DNA from: Peptidiphaga gingivicola
GTDB taxonomy: Bacteria; Actinomycetota; Actinomycetes; Actinomycetales; Actinomycetaceae
Assembly: GCF_001652275.1 (NCBI RefSeq)
Contig: NZ_LVZK01000001.1
Location: forward strand, 186,001 to 250,000
DNA: 64,000 nucleotides
Reading direction: 5' to 3'
The notes below the pieces were generated by a model. That model had not been told where the DNA came from. It ran no database searches and was given only the letters and a program-made list of their open reading frames with translations. How positions within the stretch are numbered: the first letter of the stretch is position 1; each line of letters starts with the position of its first letter. Positions 43,869 to 52,503 of this stretch are shown here, in pieces. The translations under genes and the position numbers were made by a program.

Positions 43869-45157
43869 CAGTGATCGCCCGCCTTTCCATGAGCGGAGAA
43901 ATCCTCGGTTCCCCTGACTATGTCCGCACGCTTGGCGTGCACCGCGGCGGCGACGCCGACGAGGGCGATCCCCATGGCCGTCACCAACAGAGCGGTTCCG
44001 CGCCCCTGCCCGGTTCCGAACACCGTGCCGACCGATCCCGCCAGGGGTCCGTCGGTGCGCAGCAGGGGTTCGAAAACCTTGTCCGCCAGCGGACCGGCGA
44101 GAACGAAGGCCGCGACGTACCCGAGCTGGGAGACCATGCCGATCGTCCCCCACGCCCGAGCCTGCTGCTCGTTGGGGATGGACGAGCGGATGATCACCTC
44201 GGCCCCCGCGTTGCACAGGGCGAGCGAAGCGAAAAGGACGAAGCCGGCGGCAGCGGCCCACCAGGCGACGGGACGAATCGGCAAAAGCGTCATGGCTGCC
44301 CCCGCGCCGAGCATGCCCGCGGCAAGCAGGGCCGCCGGCCGCGCATTCTTCGCCATGCCGACGACCGCGGCGCCCGCGAACATCCCCACGGAGGCGATCG
44401 TTTCGACCGTGCCCTCCGTTGTCGTTCCCACGTACGGCAGGAGAATCGGCTTAAGGAGAGTTTGAAGGAAGCCGATGACGAAGACCGCCATCGTCATGAG
44501 GCCGAGCACGATGCGCACGTTTCTCCGCGAAGCCACCGCGCGCCAGCCGGCCAGCAGCTGGGACATAAATCCCTCTTCCTCAGCACCCCCACTCGTGCTT
44601 CCGGCAGCTTTGCGGACGACGAGGCTGCAGCCAACCGTGACCAAGCAGGTGCTCGCGTCAACTAGGAGCAGCGCCCGAAGCCCGACCGCGGGAAGCAGGA
44701 ATCCGGCCAACAGCGGCGAGATGAGGTACTTCGACGAGGCGGCGAGCTGGAGCATCCCGGACGCCCGCACGTATCCGTCCGGCCCCACGAAGTCGCTGAC
44801 GCTCGCGCGCAGCGCGGGCTCGGTGAGGGCGGCAAAGCACGAGGAGGCGACGATGCCGAGGCAGATGAGCTTGATGTCGGGGCGATCGGAGGAAACCGCG
44901 GCGATGACGATGAGCAGGCCGCCCACGGAGCCGCCGTCGCCGAGGATCATCATGATCCGCCGGTCGAAGCGGTCCGCCAGAACGCCCGCAATCGGGGCGA
45001 ACAGAACGATCGGGGCGAAAGAGCACAGCTCGACGAGCATCACCGAGGAGGCCGTACCGTAGGTTTGGAACATGTAGATCGCCAAAGCGAATGCGCTCAG
45101 ACCCGTGCCGACGGAGTTGACGAACGCCCCCGCAAAAAGAATCGAGAAGTACTTCAC
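43868..45157 (-). CDS. MFS transporter (probable drug efflux)
   Basis: 429 residues with about twelve helices. The loop 2-3 motif GVLADRFDRR is intact, and the layout resembles the MFS_3/enterobactin exporter-like group. The start is GTG 45157, overlapping the tetR stop (GTGA). It is probably a proton-driven multidrug exporter controlled by the upstream TetR. A Gly/Ser/Glu insert (STSGGAEEEGF) separates the two halves. Confidence 0.87.
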   Translation of the reverse strand: MKYFSILFAGAFVNSVGTGLSAFALAIYMFQTYGTASSVMLVELCSFAPIVLFAPIAGVLADRFDRRIMMILGDGGSVGGLLIVIAAVSSDRPDIKLICLGIVASSCFAALTEPALRASVSDFVGPDGYVRASGMLQLAASSKYLISPLLAGFLLPAVGLRALLLVDASTCLVTVGCSLVVRKAAGSTSGGAEEEGFMSQLLAGWRAVASRRNVRIVLGLMTMAVFVIGFLQTLLKPILLPYVGTTTEGTVETIASVGMFAGAAVVGMAKNARPAALLAAGMLGAGAAMTLLPIRPVAWWAAAAGFVLFASLALCNAGAEVIIRSSIPNEQQARAWGTIGMVSQLGYVAAFVLAGPLADKVFEPLLRTDGPLAGSVGTVFGTGQGRGTALLVTAMGIALVGVAAAVHAKRADIVRGTEDFSAHGKAGDH

Positions 45158-45822
45158 CGCTCTCGCTCCTCGCTGCTTTGCCCCTTGCCGTCTTGCCTCT
45201 TGCCGCTTTGCCCTCCGCCGAGGGCGCTCAAAGCGCCTTCGGGGCAGCCGAGCAGGATTTCCGCCGCGCGCATGACCGCCTCGGCGCGCCGGCCAACCTC
45301 CGCCGCGTCGCCGCCGAATACTCCGACGTCGAGCAGGAACCCGCCTGCAGTCAGCAGAACCTCGACGGTTCCGAGGGGGTCGTCGGTGGCAAAGACCCCC
45401 TCCTCCACGCCTTCGGAGACGACGTCGACGAGGACCGGGGTCAGCCCCTTGACCATCTCCACAATCGACAGGAGATGGAACTCAGAGTTGTCCTGGGCGT
45501 GGAATTCCTCGACGAGCTCGGCGGACTGGCCCTCCACCTGAGCCGAAGCCGCGACGGCGCCGAGCTTCTCGAGGGCGGACAGATCGCTTGCGGCCATCGC
45601 CCTCGCGCGTTCGACCGCCTGATCGACCGTGCGCCTGACCAAGCCCCTGAGGACCTCCTCCTTTCCGGAAAAATGATGGTAAAGGGTTCCCTTGGCGATG
45701 CCCACCGCCTTCAAGATGTCCTCGATCGTCGTCGCCTGATACCCCTTCGTGACGAACAGGGTCTGCGCGGCGTCGAGGATCTCGCCTTTGCGCTGAGCCG
45801 CGGGCTTGCTTACGCGAACCAT
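45154..45822 (-). CDS. TetR-family repressor of the efflux operon
   Basis: 222 residues. HTH of the TetR type: KGEILDAAQTLFVTKGYQATTIEDILKAVG then AKGTLYHHFSGKEEVLRGL. The C-terminal ligand domain is unclassified, and the last 25 residues are a repetitive Gly/Gln/Lys tail. It is first in the operon with the MFS, FtsX and ATPase genes. A perfect 15-bp palindrome 47 bases upstream is its likely operator. Confidence 0.93.
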   Translation of the reverse strand: MVRVSKPAAQRKGEILDAAQTLFVTKGYQATTIEDILKAVGIAKGTLYHHFSGKEEVLRGLVRRTVDQAVERARAMAASDLSALEKLGAVAASAQVEGQSAELVEEFHAQDNSEFHLLSIVEMVKGLTPVLVDVVSEGVEEGVFATDDPLGTVEVLLTAGGFLLDVGVFGGDAAEVGRRAEAVMRAAEILLGCPEGALSALGGGQSGKRQDGKGQSSEERER

Positions 45823-45868
45823 GTCTCTTCCTCGCTTTCTATGCGAACTTTTCTCGCTTCGATCAACC

Positions 45869-45883
45869 GACCGACTGTCGGTC
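45869..45883. promoter_or_regulatory. Operator for the TetR-efflux operon
   Basis: GACCGAC-T-GTCGGTC, a perfect palindrome with 7-bp arms, 47 bases upstream of the tetR start at 45822. Length and place fit autorepression. Confidence 0.7.
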
Positions 45884-45926
45884 TAATCATAGGCTTACGA
45901 GGTTTCCTTCTGTCAAGCGCTCACGT

Positions 45927-45982
45927 GGGGAATCCGCACAGGGATCTGGGAATCCGCACGAGATCTGGGGAATTCGCATGGG
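45927..45982. repeat. Three ~20-bp direct repeats upstream of a tetR gene
   Basis: GGGGAATCCGCAC-like units begin at 45927, 45948 and 45967. They lie between two divergent tetR genes and could be regulator sites or a slippage product. Confidence 0.6.
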
Positions 45983-46034
45983 ACGTCACGCCTTTGCCCA
46001 AGGATCTGCCCGGCCGTTGCGGTACTGTGGATCC

Positions 46035-46892
46035 ATGGCCACGGAGAAGGACAATTCGGACGAAGAGCAGCACGACCTCGCCTCGGCGACGAGGGCGCTC
46101 ACCGCAGCCCTGAGCAATCTCACCCGCGCAGTGACGAAGGAGACGGGCAAGAACCTCTCGGGCACGCTGCGCAAGACGTCCGAGCAGCTCTCCTCGGCCG
46201 CGGCGAAGATCGAGTCGACCGCAGAAAGCATCCGCGACCGCGGCAAACAAGGCCAAACCAAGGCCGAGCGCACCCGCGCGGAGATCATTGGCGCGGCGCG
46301 GCGCGTCTTCGCCAAGAAGGGGTACGAGGGCGCCGCCGTGGCGGACATAGCCGCCGAAGCCGGATTCACAAAGGGCGCCCTCTATGCCAACTTCCCTTCG
46401 AAGGCGGCGCTTTTCCTCACGGTTCTGCGCGATCTTGAAAGGCAGCAGGACGAGCTCATGGATGAGTATCGGCAGGCCAACCGGATGCCCGACTTCCTTT
46501 GCGCCGGCGACTATTCCGAGTCGGAGAGGGAGATCCTCCTTATCAATATGGAGTCGTGGATCTACGCCGTCCGCCACCCCGAGTCCCGCGAGGAGCTGGG
46601 GGCGATGCTGTCCAAGACAAAGGACGGGGTGGCCGAGCTCATCGCCCGCAGCAAAGGCAGAAGCCAGGCCACGGAGGAAGACGGCGACGCCGCCTACGCG
46701 GCCCTCTCCATCAACGTGCTTTCGAGCGTTGCGGGCACGATGCTCGGCTCCGAAGAGGTGCGCGCCACCGCCAGCAGGCTGTTTTCGCAGATACTCGGAG
46801 ACGCAGGCGAGGCTCCCCGCGAGGGCGGCAGCTCGGCTGCCGACGCCGGAAAACCGCACAACGGCACCGAAGGGCCGACGGAGGAAGCATAA
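46035..46892 (+). CDS. TetR-family regulator with an N-terminal helical extension
   Basis: 285 residues, longer than usual. Residues 1-75 form an unusual polar, probably coiled-coil extension (ATRALTAALSNLTRAVTKE...AAAKIESTAESIRD). The DNA-binding part is then RAEIIGAARRVFAKKGYEGAAVADIAAEAG and KGALYANFPSKAALFLTVL. The C-terminus is a Gly/Ser/Glu tail. ATG 46035 has no ribosome site, and the frame is open upstream to 45978. Targets unknown. Confidence 0.85.
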   Translation: MATEKDNSDEEQHDLASATRALTAALSNLTRAVTKETGKNLSGTLRKTSEQLSSAAAKIESTAESIRDRGKQGQTKAERTRAEIIGAARRVFAKKGYEGAAVADIAAEAGFTKGALYANFPSKAALFLTVLRDLERQQDELMDEYRQANRMPDFLCAGDYSESEREILLINMESWIYAVRHPESREELGAMLSKTKDGVAELIARSKGRSQATEEDGDAAYAALSINVLSSVAGTMLGSEEVRATASRLFSQILGDAGEAPREGGSSAADAGKPHNGTEGPTEEA

Positions 46893-47014
46893 CCGAAGGG
46901 CCTGCGGACGAAGCGTAACTGAGACGCCGCCTCCACACCAGCCAAAACACGGCCCGCCTCAAGGGGCGCTGCAGCGCGCCGAACGGTTCGCGCCCCGCTG
47001 CCCCGCCGGGCGAA

Positions 47015-47623
47015 TCACACCCGCCAGTCGCCCAGCGCGCCTTCGAGGGCACCGAGCGCGGCGTCGATCAGGGCGTAGCGGTCCGCCTCCGGGCAGCCGT
47101 CGCGCACCCAGGCCAAGCAGGCGCCGTCGAGGAAACCGAAGTACCCGGAAACCGCGTAGACGTGCCGTTTCCAGCCGGAGACGCCAAGAGTCTGCGACAG
47201 GGCCTCGACGTAGGATTCGCGCGCTCGCGCGCGAACTTCGATCGCCTCGGGCGGCTCGCGCCCGCCCAGGAGCGGCGCGGCCCACGCCTCCGGATGGGTG
47301 CGGATGTGTTCGAGGTAGACCTCCAAGCCGGCGCGGACCTTGTCCCTCACGCTGACCGACGGGCCGAGCAGCTCTACCGCCTCCGTCTGAGCGCGGCCGA
47401 GCCTGTCGATCGCCTCGCCGACGACGGCGGCGTACAACCCCGCCTTCGAGCCGAAATAGTGGAAAATCAACCCCTCGGAGGCCTCGCAGCACTCGGCGAG
47501 GCCCGCCGTCGTCACCTCCGAGTAGGGCGCGGCGGCGAAGGCCCGGCTTGCCCCGGCGAGCATCGCCTTCCGGCGTTCCTGCGTGGACATCCGGCGGCGT
47601 CGGGGAGACTGTGCTTGCGTCAC
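47015..47623 (-). CDS. TetR-family regulator
   Basis: 202 residues from GTG 47623, which overlaps the DeoR stop (GTGA); ATG 47590 is an alternative. The HTH is AMLAGASRAFAAAPYSEVTTAGLAECC with GLIFHYFGSKAGLYAAVV. The C-domain resembles TetR_C proteins of unknown ligand. Its coupling to the deoR gene suggests both respond to the same sugar-pathway state, but that is inference. Confidence 0.85.
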   Translation of the reverse strand: MTQAQSPRRRRMSTQERRKAMLAGASRAFAAAPYSEVTTAGLAECCEASEGLIFHYFGSKAGLYAAVVGEAIDRLGRAQTEAVELLGPSVSVRDKVRAGLEVYLEHIRTHPEAWAAPLLGGREPPEAIEVRARARESYVEALSQTLGVSGWKRHVYAVSGYFGFLDGACLAWVRDGCPEADRYALIDAALGALEGALGDWRV

Positions 47624-48534
47624 ACGCCCATCGTATCGCCGTCGACGGGCACGACGACGACCTCCGCACCCCCGGACCGCAGCATGTCCACATGCTCGCC
47701 CCTCGTCCGTCCGTCGACGAGGATGGTGTCGAACGCCTTCAGAGGAGCCGTTTTCTGCCAGGCCCGCCGCTCGAACTTCGTGCTGTCGACCAGGAGGACA
47801 CGGCGCGAGGACTGCCTGAGCATCGCGCGTTTGAGTTCGACGACGACGTCCACCGGGTTGTACACGCCGTCGCCCCACACGGCGGCGTCGGACATGACGC
47901 ACAGGTCGGCGCGAACTCCCTCGACGAACGAGGTGGCCAAGCTCCCGTAGAACGCGTCCGCCCACGGAAGGTAGCGCCCGCCGATCAGGACGAGCTCAGC
48001 CGTCTTGGACTCGGCGAGCACCCGGCCGACGACCATCGAATTCGTGACGACGGTCAGCGGGCAGACCGACTCCAGCTCCGCGACCATGGGAAGAGCCGTG
48101 GACGAATCGTCGATCATGAGGACGTCCCCGGGCGAGACGAGGCTCGCCGCCGCCCGGCTCAGGGCCGCTTTTTCGCGAGGCGACTTCGTTCTGCGAATCC
48201 CCGGGGGAAGTTCGGCCGTGGAGGAGGCCCTGGGGCGCAGAACCCCCTTCGACCGCTCGATCAGGCCCGCCCCTTCGAGGATCTGAACGTCGCGATAGAC
48301 CGTCACGACGGAGACCCCCAAGTTTTCCGCGACCTCCTCGATTCGCACCTCCTCGCCGGCGAGGACCTCGTCGACGATGAGCGAGCGACGCCTGTCAGGG
48401 GCCACCCTCCTGCGCGGAGTCCCTTCGCCCGCGCGGTTCCCGGCACGGCTTTCGGCTTGCTCCTCGGCATGGCTTTCGGCTTGTTCCTCGGCACGGTTTT
48501 CGGCTTGCTTCTCGGCACGGTTTTCGGCTTCCAC
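47620..48534 (-). CDS. DeoR-family sugar-phosphate-responsive repressor
   Basis: 304 residues from GTG 48534, chosen for GAGG just upstream; the frame stays open to 48675 and GTG 48405 is also possible. Residues ~1-35 are four copies of an AENRAEEQ-like octapeptide. The HTH follows (RRSLIVDEVLAGEEVRIEEVAENLGVSVVTVYRD), then the sugar-phosphate sensor (DVLMIDDSSTALPMVAEL, LIGGRYLPWADAFYG, VVELKRAMLRQSSRRVLLVDSTKF). It is divergent from the FGGY kinase operon, which it probably represses. Confidence 0.87.
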   Translation of the reverse strand: MEAENRAEKQAENRAEEQAESHAEEQAESRAGNRAGEGTPRRRVAPDRRRSLIVDEVLAGEEVRIEEVAENLGVSVVTVYRDVQILEGAGLIERSKGVLRPRASSTAELPPGIRRTKSPREKAALSRAAASLVSPGDVLMIDDSSTALPMVAELESVCPLTVVTNSMVVGRVLAESKTAELVLIGGRYLPWADAFYGSLATSFVEGVRADLCVMSDAAVWGDGVYNPVDVVVELKRAMLRQSSRRVLLVDSTKFERRAWQKTAPLKAFDTILVDGRTRGEHVDMLRSGGAEVVVVPVDGDTMGV

Positions 48535-48536
48535 GT
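48441..48536. repeat. 24-bp coding tandem repeat, four copies, in deoR
   Basis: Units begin at 48441, 48465, 48489 and 48513 (CGGCACGGTTTTCGGCTTGC-like). They encode charged octapeptides at the N-terminus of the DeoR protein. The period keeps the frame. Confidence 0.85.
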
Positions 48537-48635
48537 CCGCCTCGCACCTCGCTTTGTCCGTCTGATGTACGCCTCGTCGGCTCGATGAAAACTTTTCATA
48601 TTCTACGCAATTTTCAAAAAGAATTCTCAGAAATA

Positions 48636-48664
48636 TTGACAGATTCGTCGGCCGCAGATACGTT
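48636..48664 (+). promoter_or_regulatory. Promoter of the FGGY kinase operon
   Basis: TTGACA at 48636-48641, a 17-base spacer and TACGTT at 48659-48664, in an AT-rich divergent region. It gives a leader of about 140 bases before the kinase ATG. Confidence 0.6.
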
Positions 48665-48809
48665 GTAGACGTCACGCACAGGCTTCGGTCATTTGCGCTC
48701 CAAGGAGGGATGCGCGAAAAGCGGGAGCCGCACGATTCACAGCTTCGGCGCCCGTCGCGGAAACGACGTAGGCGGGCGCCGCCACACAGTTCTCAACGAG
48801 GAGAAGTCA

Positions 48810-50420
48810 ATGAACGACGTCGTCATAGGTGTCGACGGCGGAACGACGGCCGTCAAGGCCGTCGCCTTCGACCTGAACGGGCAGATCAAAGCCTCCCATC
48901 ACGAATCCGTCCCGGTTCGCTACGGCGCAAACGGCGAAAGCGAGCAGGACATGGCGCTGCTGTGGGAGGCGGTCGCCTCCTGCCTGCGCAGCGTCGCCGA
49001 ACAGGTGCGGGGATCGCGGATCGTCGGCGTCGGGCTGACCGGGCAAGGCGACGGCGTCTGGCTCGTCGATGCCGACGGCGAGCCCGTGCGCCCCGCAGCC
49101 AATTGGATGGACGGCAGGGCTGCCGACCGGGTCGACGATTGGAACCTCGACGGCCGCGGCCGCGCGGTGCTCGACGTCACCGGCACAACCGTTTTCGGCG
49201 GGCTTTTCCCGGTTCTCTACGAGGAACTTGCCGCCGCCGAACCGGAGGCCGTCGCCCGGGCGACGAGCCACCTCAACTGCAAAGACTGGATTCGCTTCAA
49301 GCTCACGGGCGTTCGCGCCACGGATTTCACCGAGGCGTCCCGAACCTTCCTCGACGTCGCCACGACCTCGGGATACAACGAACCTCTGGCCGAAAAACTC
49401 GGTCTGAGCGAGGCGCTCAAACTCCTTCCGGAGATCCGGCGCCCGGCGGGCAAAGCGTCGCCCGTCACGGAAGAGGCCGCCGAGGCCACCGGGATTCCGG
49501 CGGGAACGCCCGTCGGGGTGGGGATGATCGACGTCGCCGTGACCGGAATGGGCCTGGGAAGGATCGCCGACGGCGACTCCTGGCTCATCCTCGGAACCAC
49601 CGGCTTCGTCGGCACGCTCCTCCCGAGCGTCGCCGAGCGCAGATCCGACCTGTCGATGGTCCTGGCGACGGGCGAGGGAACCCAGGTCCTCGAATTCATG
49701 GCGCCGATGACCGGCACCCCCAACCTCGACTGGATCCGCTCGACCCTCGGCCTCGAGGCGCAGTCGTGGAGCGAGATCGAGAAAATGGCCAGAACGGCGG
49801 GGCCCGGCTCGCACGGGGTCGTCTACCTCCCCTACGCCTCGCCCGGCGGCGAGCGGGCACCCTTCCTCGACACGAACGCATCCGCGTCATGGCAGGGAAT
49901 GAGCCTGACGAGCACCCGCGCCGACATTCTGCGCGCGGTCTACGAAGGCGTGGTCTTCTCACTCGCCGAATGCCTCAACGCGCTGCGCATCACGGGCCCC
50001 ATCGTCGTCTCCGGAGGCGGATTCCGCTCCGACCTCCTGTGCGAGATCCTCGCAGACGTCACCGCGCAGCGGGTCCTGCGACAAGACGCGCCCGAAGCGG
50101 GCGCCCGCGGCGCTGCGGTCCTCGCCCTCGTCTCGGCCGGAGCGTTCCCGGATGTGTTCTCGGCTTCCTCGGCTCTCGGCGCGGCCCTCGAAACCTTCGA
50201 CCCGAATCCGGACAACATCCACATCTACTCGCAGGCGCGGGTGGCATTTTACGACGCCCGCGAGGGGGCCCGGCGCTGCTGGCGCACGCTCCGAAAGCTC
50301 CGCTCGTCCACGGGAAAGGCGGGGTCAGAGAACGCCGAGGCAGAAGAGACCGGGTCAGAGAACGCCGAAGCGGAAGAGACCGGGTCAGAGAACGTCAAGC
50401 CGCGAAAGGCTGAATCGTGA
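48810..50420 (+). CDS. FGGY-family carbohydrate kinase
   Basis: 536 residues. The actin-like ATPase fold shows GVDGGTTAVKAVAFDL at the start, GLTGQGDGVWLVD, NWMDGRA, LGTTGFVG, PYASPGGERAPF and VVSGGGFRSDLLCEILAD. The pattern is closest to L-xylulose/xylulose-type kinases, so a pentulose or tetrulose is the likely substrate. The C-terminus ends in two and a half copies of a decapeptide (GSENAEAEET), from a 30-bp tandem repeat at 50322-50390. ATG 48810 is preceded by GAGGAGA. It overlaps the dehydrogenase gene by four bases. Confidence 0.88.
   Translation: MNDVVIGVDGGTTAVKAVAFDLNGQIKASHHESVPVRYGANGESEQDMALLWEAVASCLRSVAEQVRGSRIVGVGLTGQGDGVWLVDADGEPVRPAANWMDGRAADRVDDWNLDGRGRAVLDVTGTTVFGGLFPVLYEELAAAEPEAVARATSHLNCKDWIRFKLTGVRATDFTEASRTFLDVATTSGYNEPLAEKLGLSEALKLLPEIRRPAGKASPVTEEAAEATGIPAGTPVGVGMIDVAVTGMGLGRIADGDSWLILGTTGFVGTLLPSVAERRSDLSMVLATGEGTQVLEFMAPMTGTPNLDWIRSTLGLEAQSWSEIEKMARTAGPGSHGVVYLPYASPGGERAPFLDTNASASWQGMSLTSTRADILRAVYEGVVFSLAECLNALRITGPIVVSGGGFRSDLLCEILADVTAQRVLRQDAPEAGARGAAVLALVSAGAFPDVFSASSALGAALETFDPNPDNIHIYSQARVAFYDAREGARRCWRTLRKLRSSTGKAGSENAEAEETGSENAEAEETGSENVKPRKAES
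50322..50390. repeat. 30-bp coding tandem repeat at the kinase 3' end
   Basis: Copies at 50322-50351 and 50352-50381 and a partial third. They encode GSENAEAEET and lie outside the FGGY fold. Confidence 0.85.
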
Positions 50421-51631
50421 AAGTCCTCCTCGCCTCCGACGGCTTCGTGACCGACGCCGTCCTGCGCACCGCCCTCGCCCGCGCTCTTCCCGACGTCGAA
50501 ACGGCCTCAATCTCCTCGACGTGGCCCGTCCCTCCCTTCAGGGACATCGGCGACGTCCGCGAGGCGGCCGGCGACGAGGACGAGCTGATCGAAGCCCTCG
50601 ACGGCTGCGACGTCGCCTTCTCCCACACCTTCCCCTTCACGGAAAAGGTCGTCGCGGCCTCGCCCTCGCTCAAGCTCGTCACCGTCTGCCGGGGCGGCCC
50701 CGTCAACGTCAACATCGAGGCCGCGACTCGGGCCGGGGTGCTCGTCTCCTACACTCCGGGCCGCAACGCGACGGCGACGGCCGAACACACCGTGGGGATG
50801 ATCCTCGCCAGCCTCAGGCAGATTCCCCAGCGCCACCGGGAGGTCATCGACGGCCAGTGGCGCTCGGACTATTACATCTTCGACAACGTCGGCGCGGAGA
50901 TCGGCTCCTCGACCGTCGGCGTCGTCGGATACGGCGCGGTCGGGCGGAGGGTGGCCGCCGTCATGGCCGCCTTCGGGGCGCGCGTGCTCGTCTACGACCC
51001 GTGGGCGGACGAGCCGGCCGAGGGGATGACCCGCGTCGATTCCCTCGGCGAGCTGCTCGCCGGCAGCGACGTCGTCACGATCCACGCGCGAGTCACAGCC
51101 GAAAACCGCGGGATGATCGACGCCGACGCGCTCGCGCTCATGCCGGAGGGCTCCGTGCTCGTCAACTGCGCGCGCGGCGAACTCGTCGACTACGACGCGG
51201 TGTGCGACGCCCTCGACTCCGGCCACCTTTTCGCGGCGGGATTCGACGTGCTGCCTCAGGAGCCGCTGCCGCCGGGCCACAGGCTCCTGAGGACGCCGCG
51301 GGTCACGATCACCCCGCATCTGGCGGGCGCGTCGAAGGAGGCCGCGCGCATCGCCGCCCGAATCGGGGCCGAGGACATCGCGGCCTTCGCCGTCGGCCGC
51401 CGGCCCCTCCACCTCGCCAATCCGGAGGCGCTCGGGGCCCGAGCACGCCTGTTCCAAGCCGGCGGGGCGCCGTCTGGAACCGGCACTGCGCCGTCCGAAA
51501 CCGACGGGAAGACGCCAAAGGTCGGCGCAGCTGGGCCGGAGGCAGGCGAGGCATCGTCTGGAACCGGCGCGGCTGCTCCGGAAGCCGACCCCAAAACGTC
51601 CGAAGACAATGACCAAGCATTCGGAAAGTAG
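50417..51631 (+). CDS. D-isomer-specific 2-hydroxyacid dehydrogenase
   Basis: 404 residues from GTG 50417 (GTGA overlap). The NAD-binding fold is VGVVGYGAVGRR. Catalytic Arg is in LVNCARGELVD, Glu in DVLPQEPLPPGH and His in TPHLAGAS. It is related to phosphoglycerate dehydrogenase but without a regulatory domain. The last ~65 residues are a low-complexity Gly/Ala/Thr tail with a repeated SGTG pattern. Its place between the kinase and aldolase suggests a pathway for an uncommon sugar or sugar acid; substrate unassigned. Confidence 0.87.
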   Translation: MKVLLASDGFVTDAVLRTALARALPDVETASISSTWPVPPFRDIGDVREAAGDEDELIEALDGCDVAFSHTFPFTEKVVAASPSLKLVTVCRGGPVNVNIEAATRAGVLVSYTPGRNATATAEHTVGMILASLRQIPQRHREVIDGQWRSDYYIFDNVGAEIGSSTVGVVGYGAVGRRVAAVMAAFGARVLVYDPWADEPAEGMTRVDSLGELLAGSDVVTIHARVTAENRGMIDADALALMPEGSVLVNCARGELVDYDAVCDALDSGHLFAAGFDVLPQEPLPPGHRLLRTPRVTITPHLAGASKEAARIAARIGAEDIAAFAVGRRPLHLANPEALGARARLFQAGGAPSGTGTAPSETDGKTPKVGAAGPEAGEASSGTGAAAPEADPKTSEDNDQAFGK

Positions 51632-51637
51632 GCCATC

Positions 51638-52285
51638 ATGCTTTTAGAGAAAGAACGCCGCGACGTCGTCGAGACCTGCCTGTTCATGCAGAGCAACGGA
51701 TTGATCGTCGGCACCGCCGGAAACGTCTCGATCCGCGTCGATGACAAGATCGCGATCTCGCCGTCGGGCGTGCCCTACGAAACGATGACGGCCGAGGATG
51801 TCGTCGTCTTTTCGATGGACGGGGAACGCGTGGACGGTGTCCTCGAGCCGTCCTCCGAGCTTCCCCTCCATCTGAGCGTCTATCGCGAAACGGCCGCGAA
51901 GGCGATCACGCACAATCACGCGCCGGCCTCGACGGCTCTCGGGCTGGTGGTCGACGAGATCCCGCCGTCCCACTACTATTCGGCGATGCTCGGCGGGATC
52001 ATCCGGGTCGCCCCGTACGCGGAGTTCGGCACGGACGAGCTCGCGCGAAACGTGACCGACGCTCTGAAGGGCCGCAGCGGGGCGCTGATGAAGAACCACG
52101 GCGCCATCACGATCGGGCCTACCGTGAAGAAGGCGGCGGGCCTCCTTCCGATCCTGGAGTACGTCTGCGAAATCCACCTCCGGGCCATGGCGACGGGCGC
52201 CCCCGTCGCGCTGCTTTCGCCCGAGCAGATGGCCGACGCCAAGGCCGCCATCGCCGACTACGGCAGGCAGCCGAACAAGGAGTGA
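51638..52285 (+). CDS. Class II aldolase/adducin family protein
   Basis: 215 residues, the size of L-fuculose-phosphate aldolase and L-ribulose-5-phosphate 4-epimerase. Zinc ligands are the HNHAPAS pair and the later His in EIHLRA; the catalytic Glu is in EPSSELPLH. GTAGNVSIR and SPSGVPY bind phosphate. It starts six bases after the dehydrogenase. With the kinase it could split a phosphorylated ketose into glycolaldehyde- or lactaldehyde-like and triose-phosphate units. Confidence 0.9.
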   Translation: MLLEKERRDVVETCLFMQSNGLIVGTAGNVSIRVDDKIAISPSGVPYETMTAEDVVVFSMDGERVDGVLEPSSELPLHLSVYRETAAKAITHNHAPASTALGLVVDEIPPSHYYSAMLGGIIRVAPYAEFGTDELARNVTDALKGRSGALMKNHGAITIGPTVKKAAGLLPILEYVCEIHLRAMATGAPVALLSPEQMADAKAAIADYGRQPNKE

Positions 52286-52333
52286 CCGGGCCGGCCTAGG
52301 CGCCCGCAGCGGGCGCGCCGATCCGACGCTCTG

Positions 52334-52369
52334 CGGCCGAGCCCATGCTTCCCGGGCTCGGCCGTTTTT
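52334..52369 (+). terminator. Terminator of the kinase-dehydrogenase-aldolase operon
   Basis: An 11-bp stem (52334-52344 with 52354-52364), 9-base loop and TTTTT, 49 bases after the aldolase stop. Confidence 0.93.
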
Positions 52370-52403
52370 GCCTCCGCGGCGGGTTCGCTTCCATTCGCCG
52401 CCG

Positions 52404-52443
52404 TTGAGGCATATACTCAATTTCGTTATTGAGCGTCACTCAA
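52404..52443. promoter_or_regulatory. Array of TTGAG/CTCAA half-sites upstream of the GH13 gene
   Basis: TTGAG at 52404, CTCAA at 52416, TTGAG at 52429 and CTCAA at 52439. The central pair forms a perfect CTCAAT-N6-ATTGAG palindrome. Located 60-100 bases before the GH13 start, it is a likely operator for a sugar-responsive regulator. Confidence 0.6.
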
Positions 52444-52503
52444 CAAGGGGCTCGGCGGAGCAGTCCGTTCGTCCGAAGCCACGATGCCGTGAAAGGAATT
52501 CGA

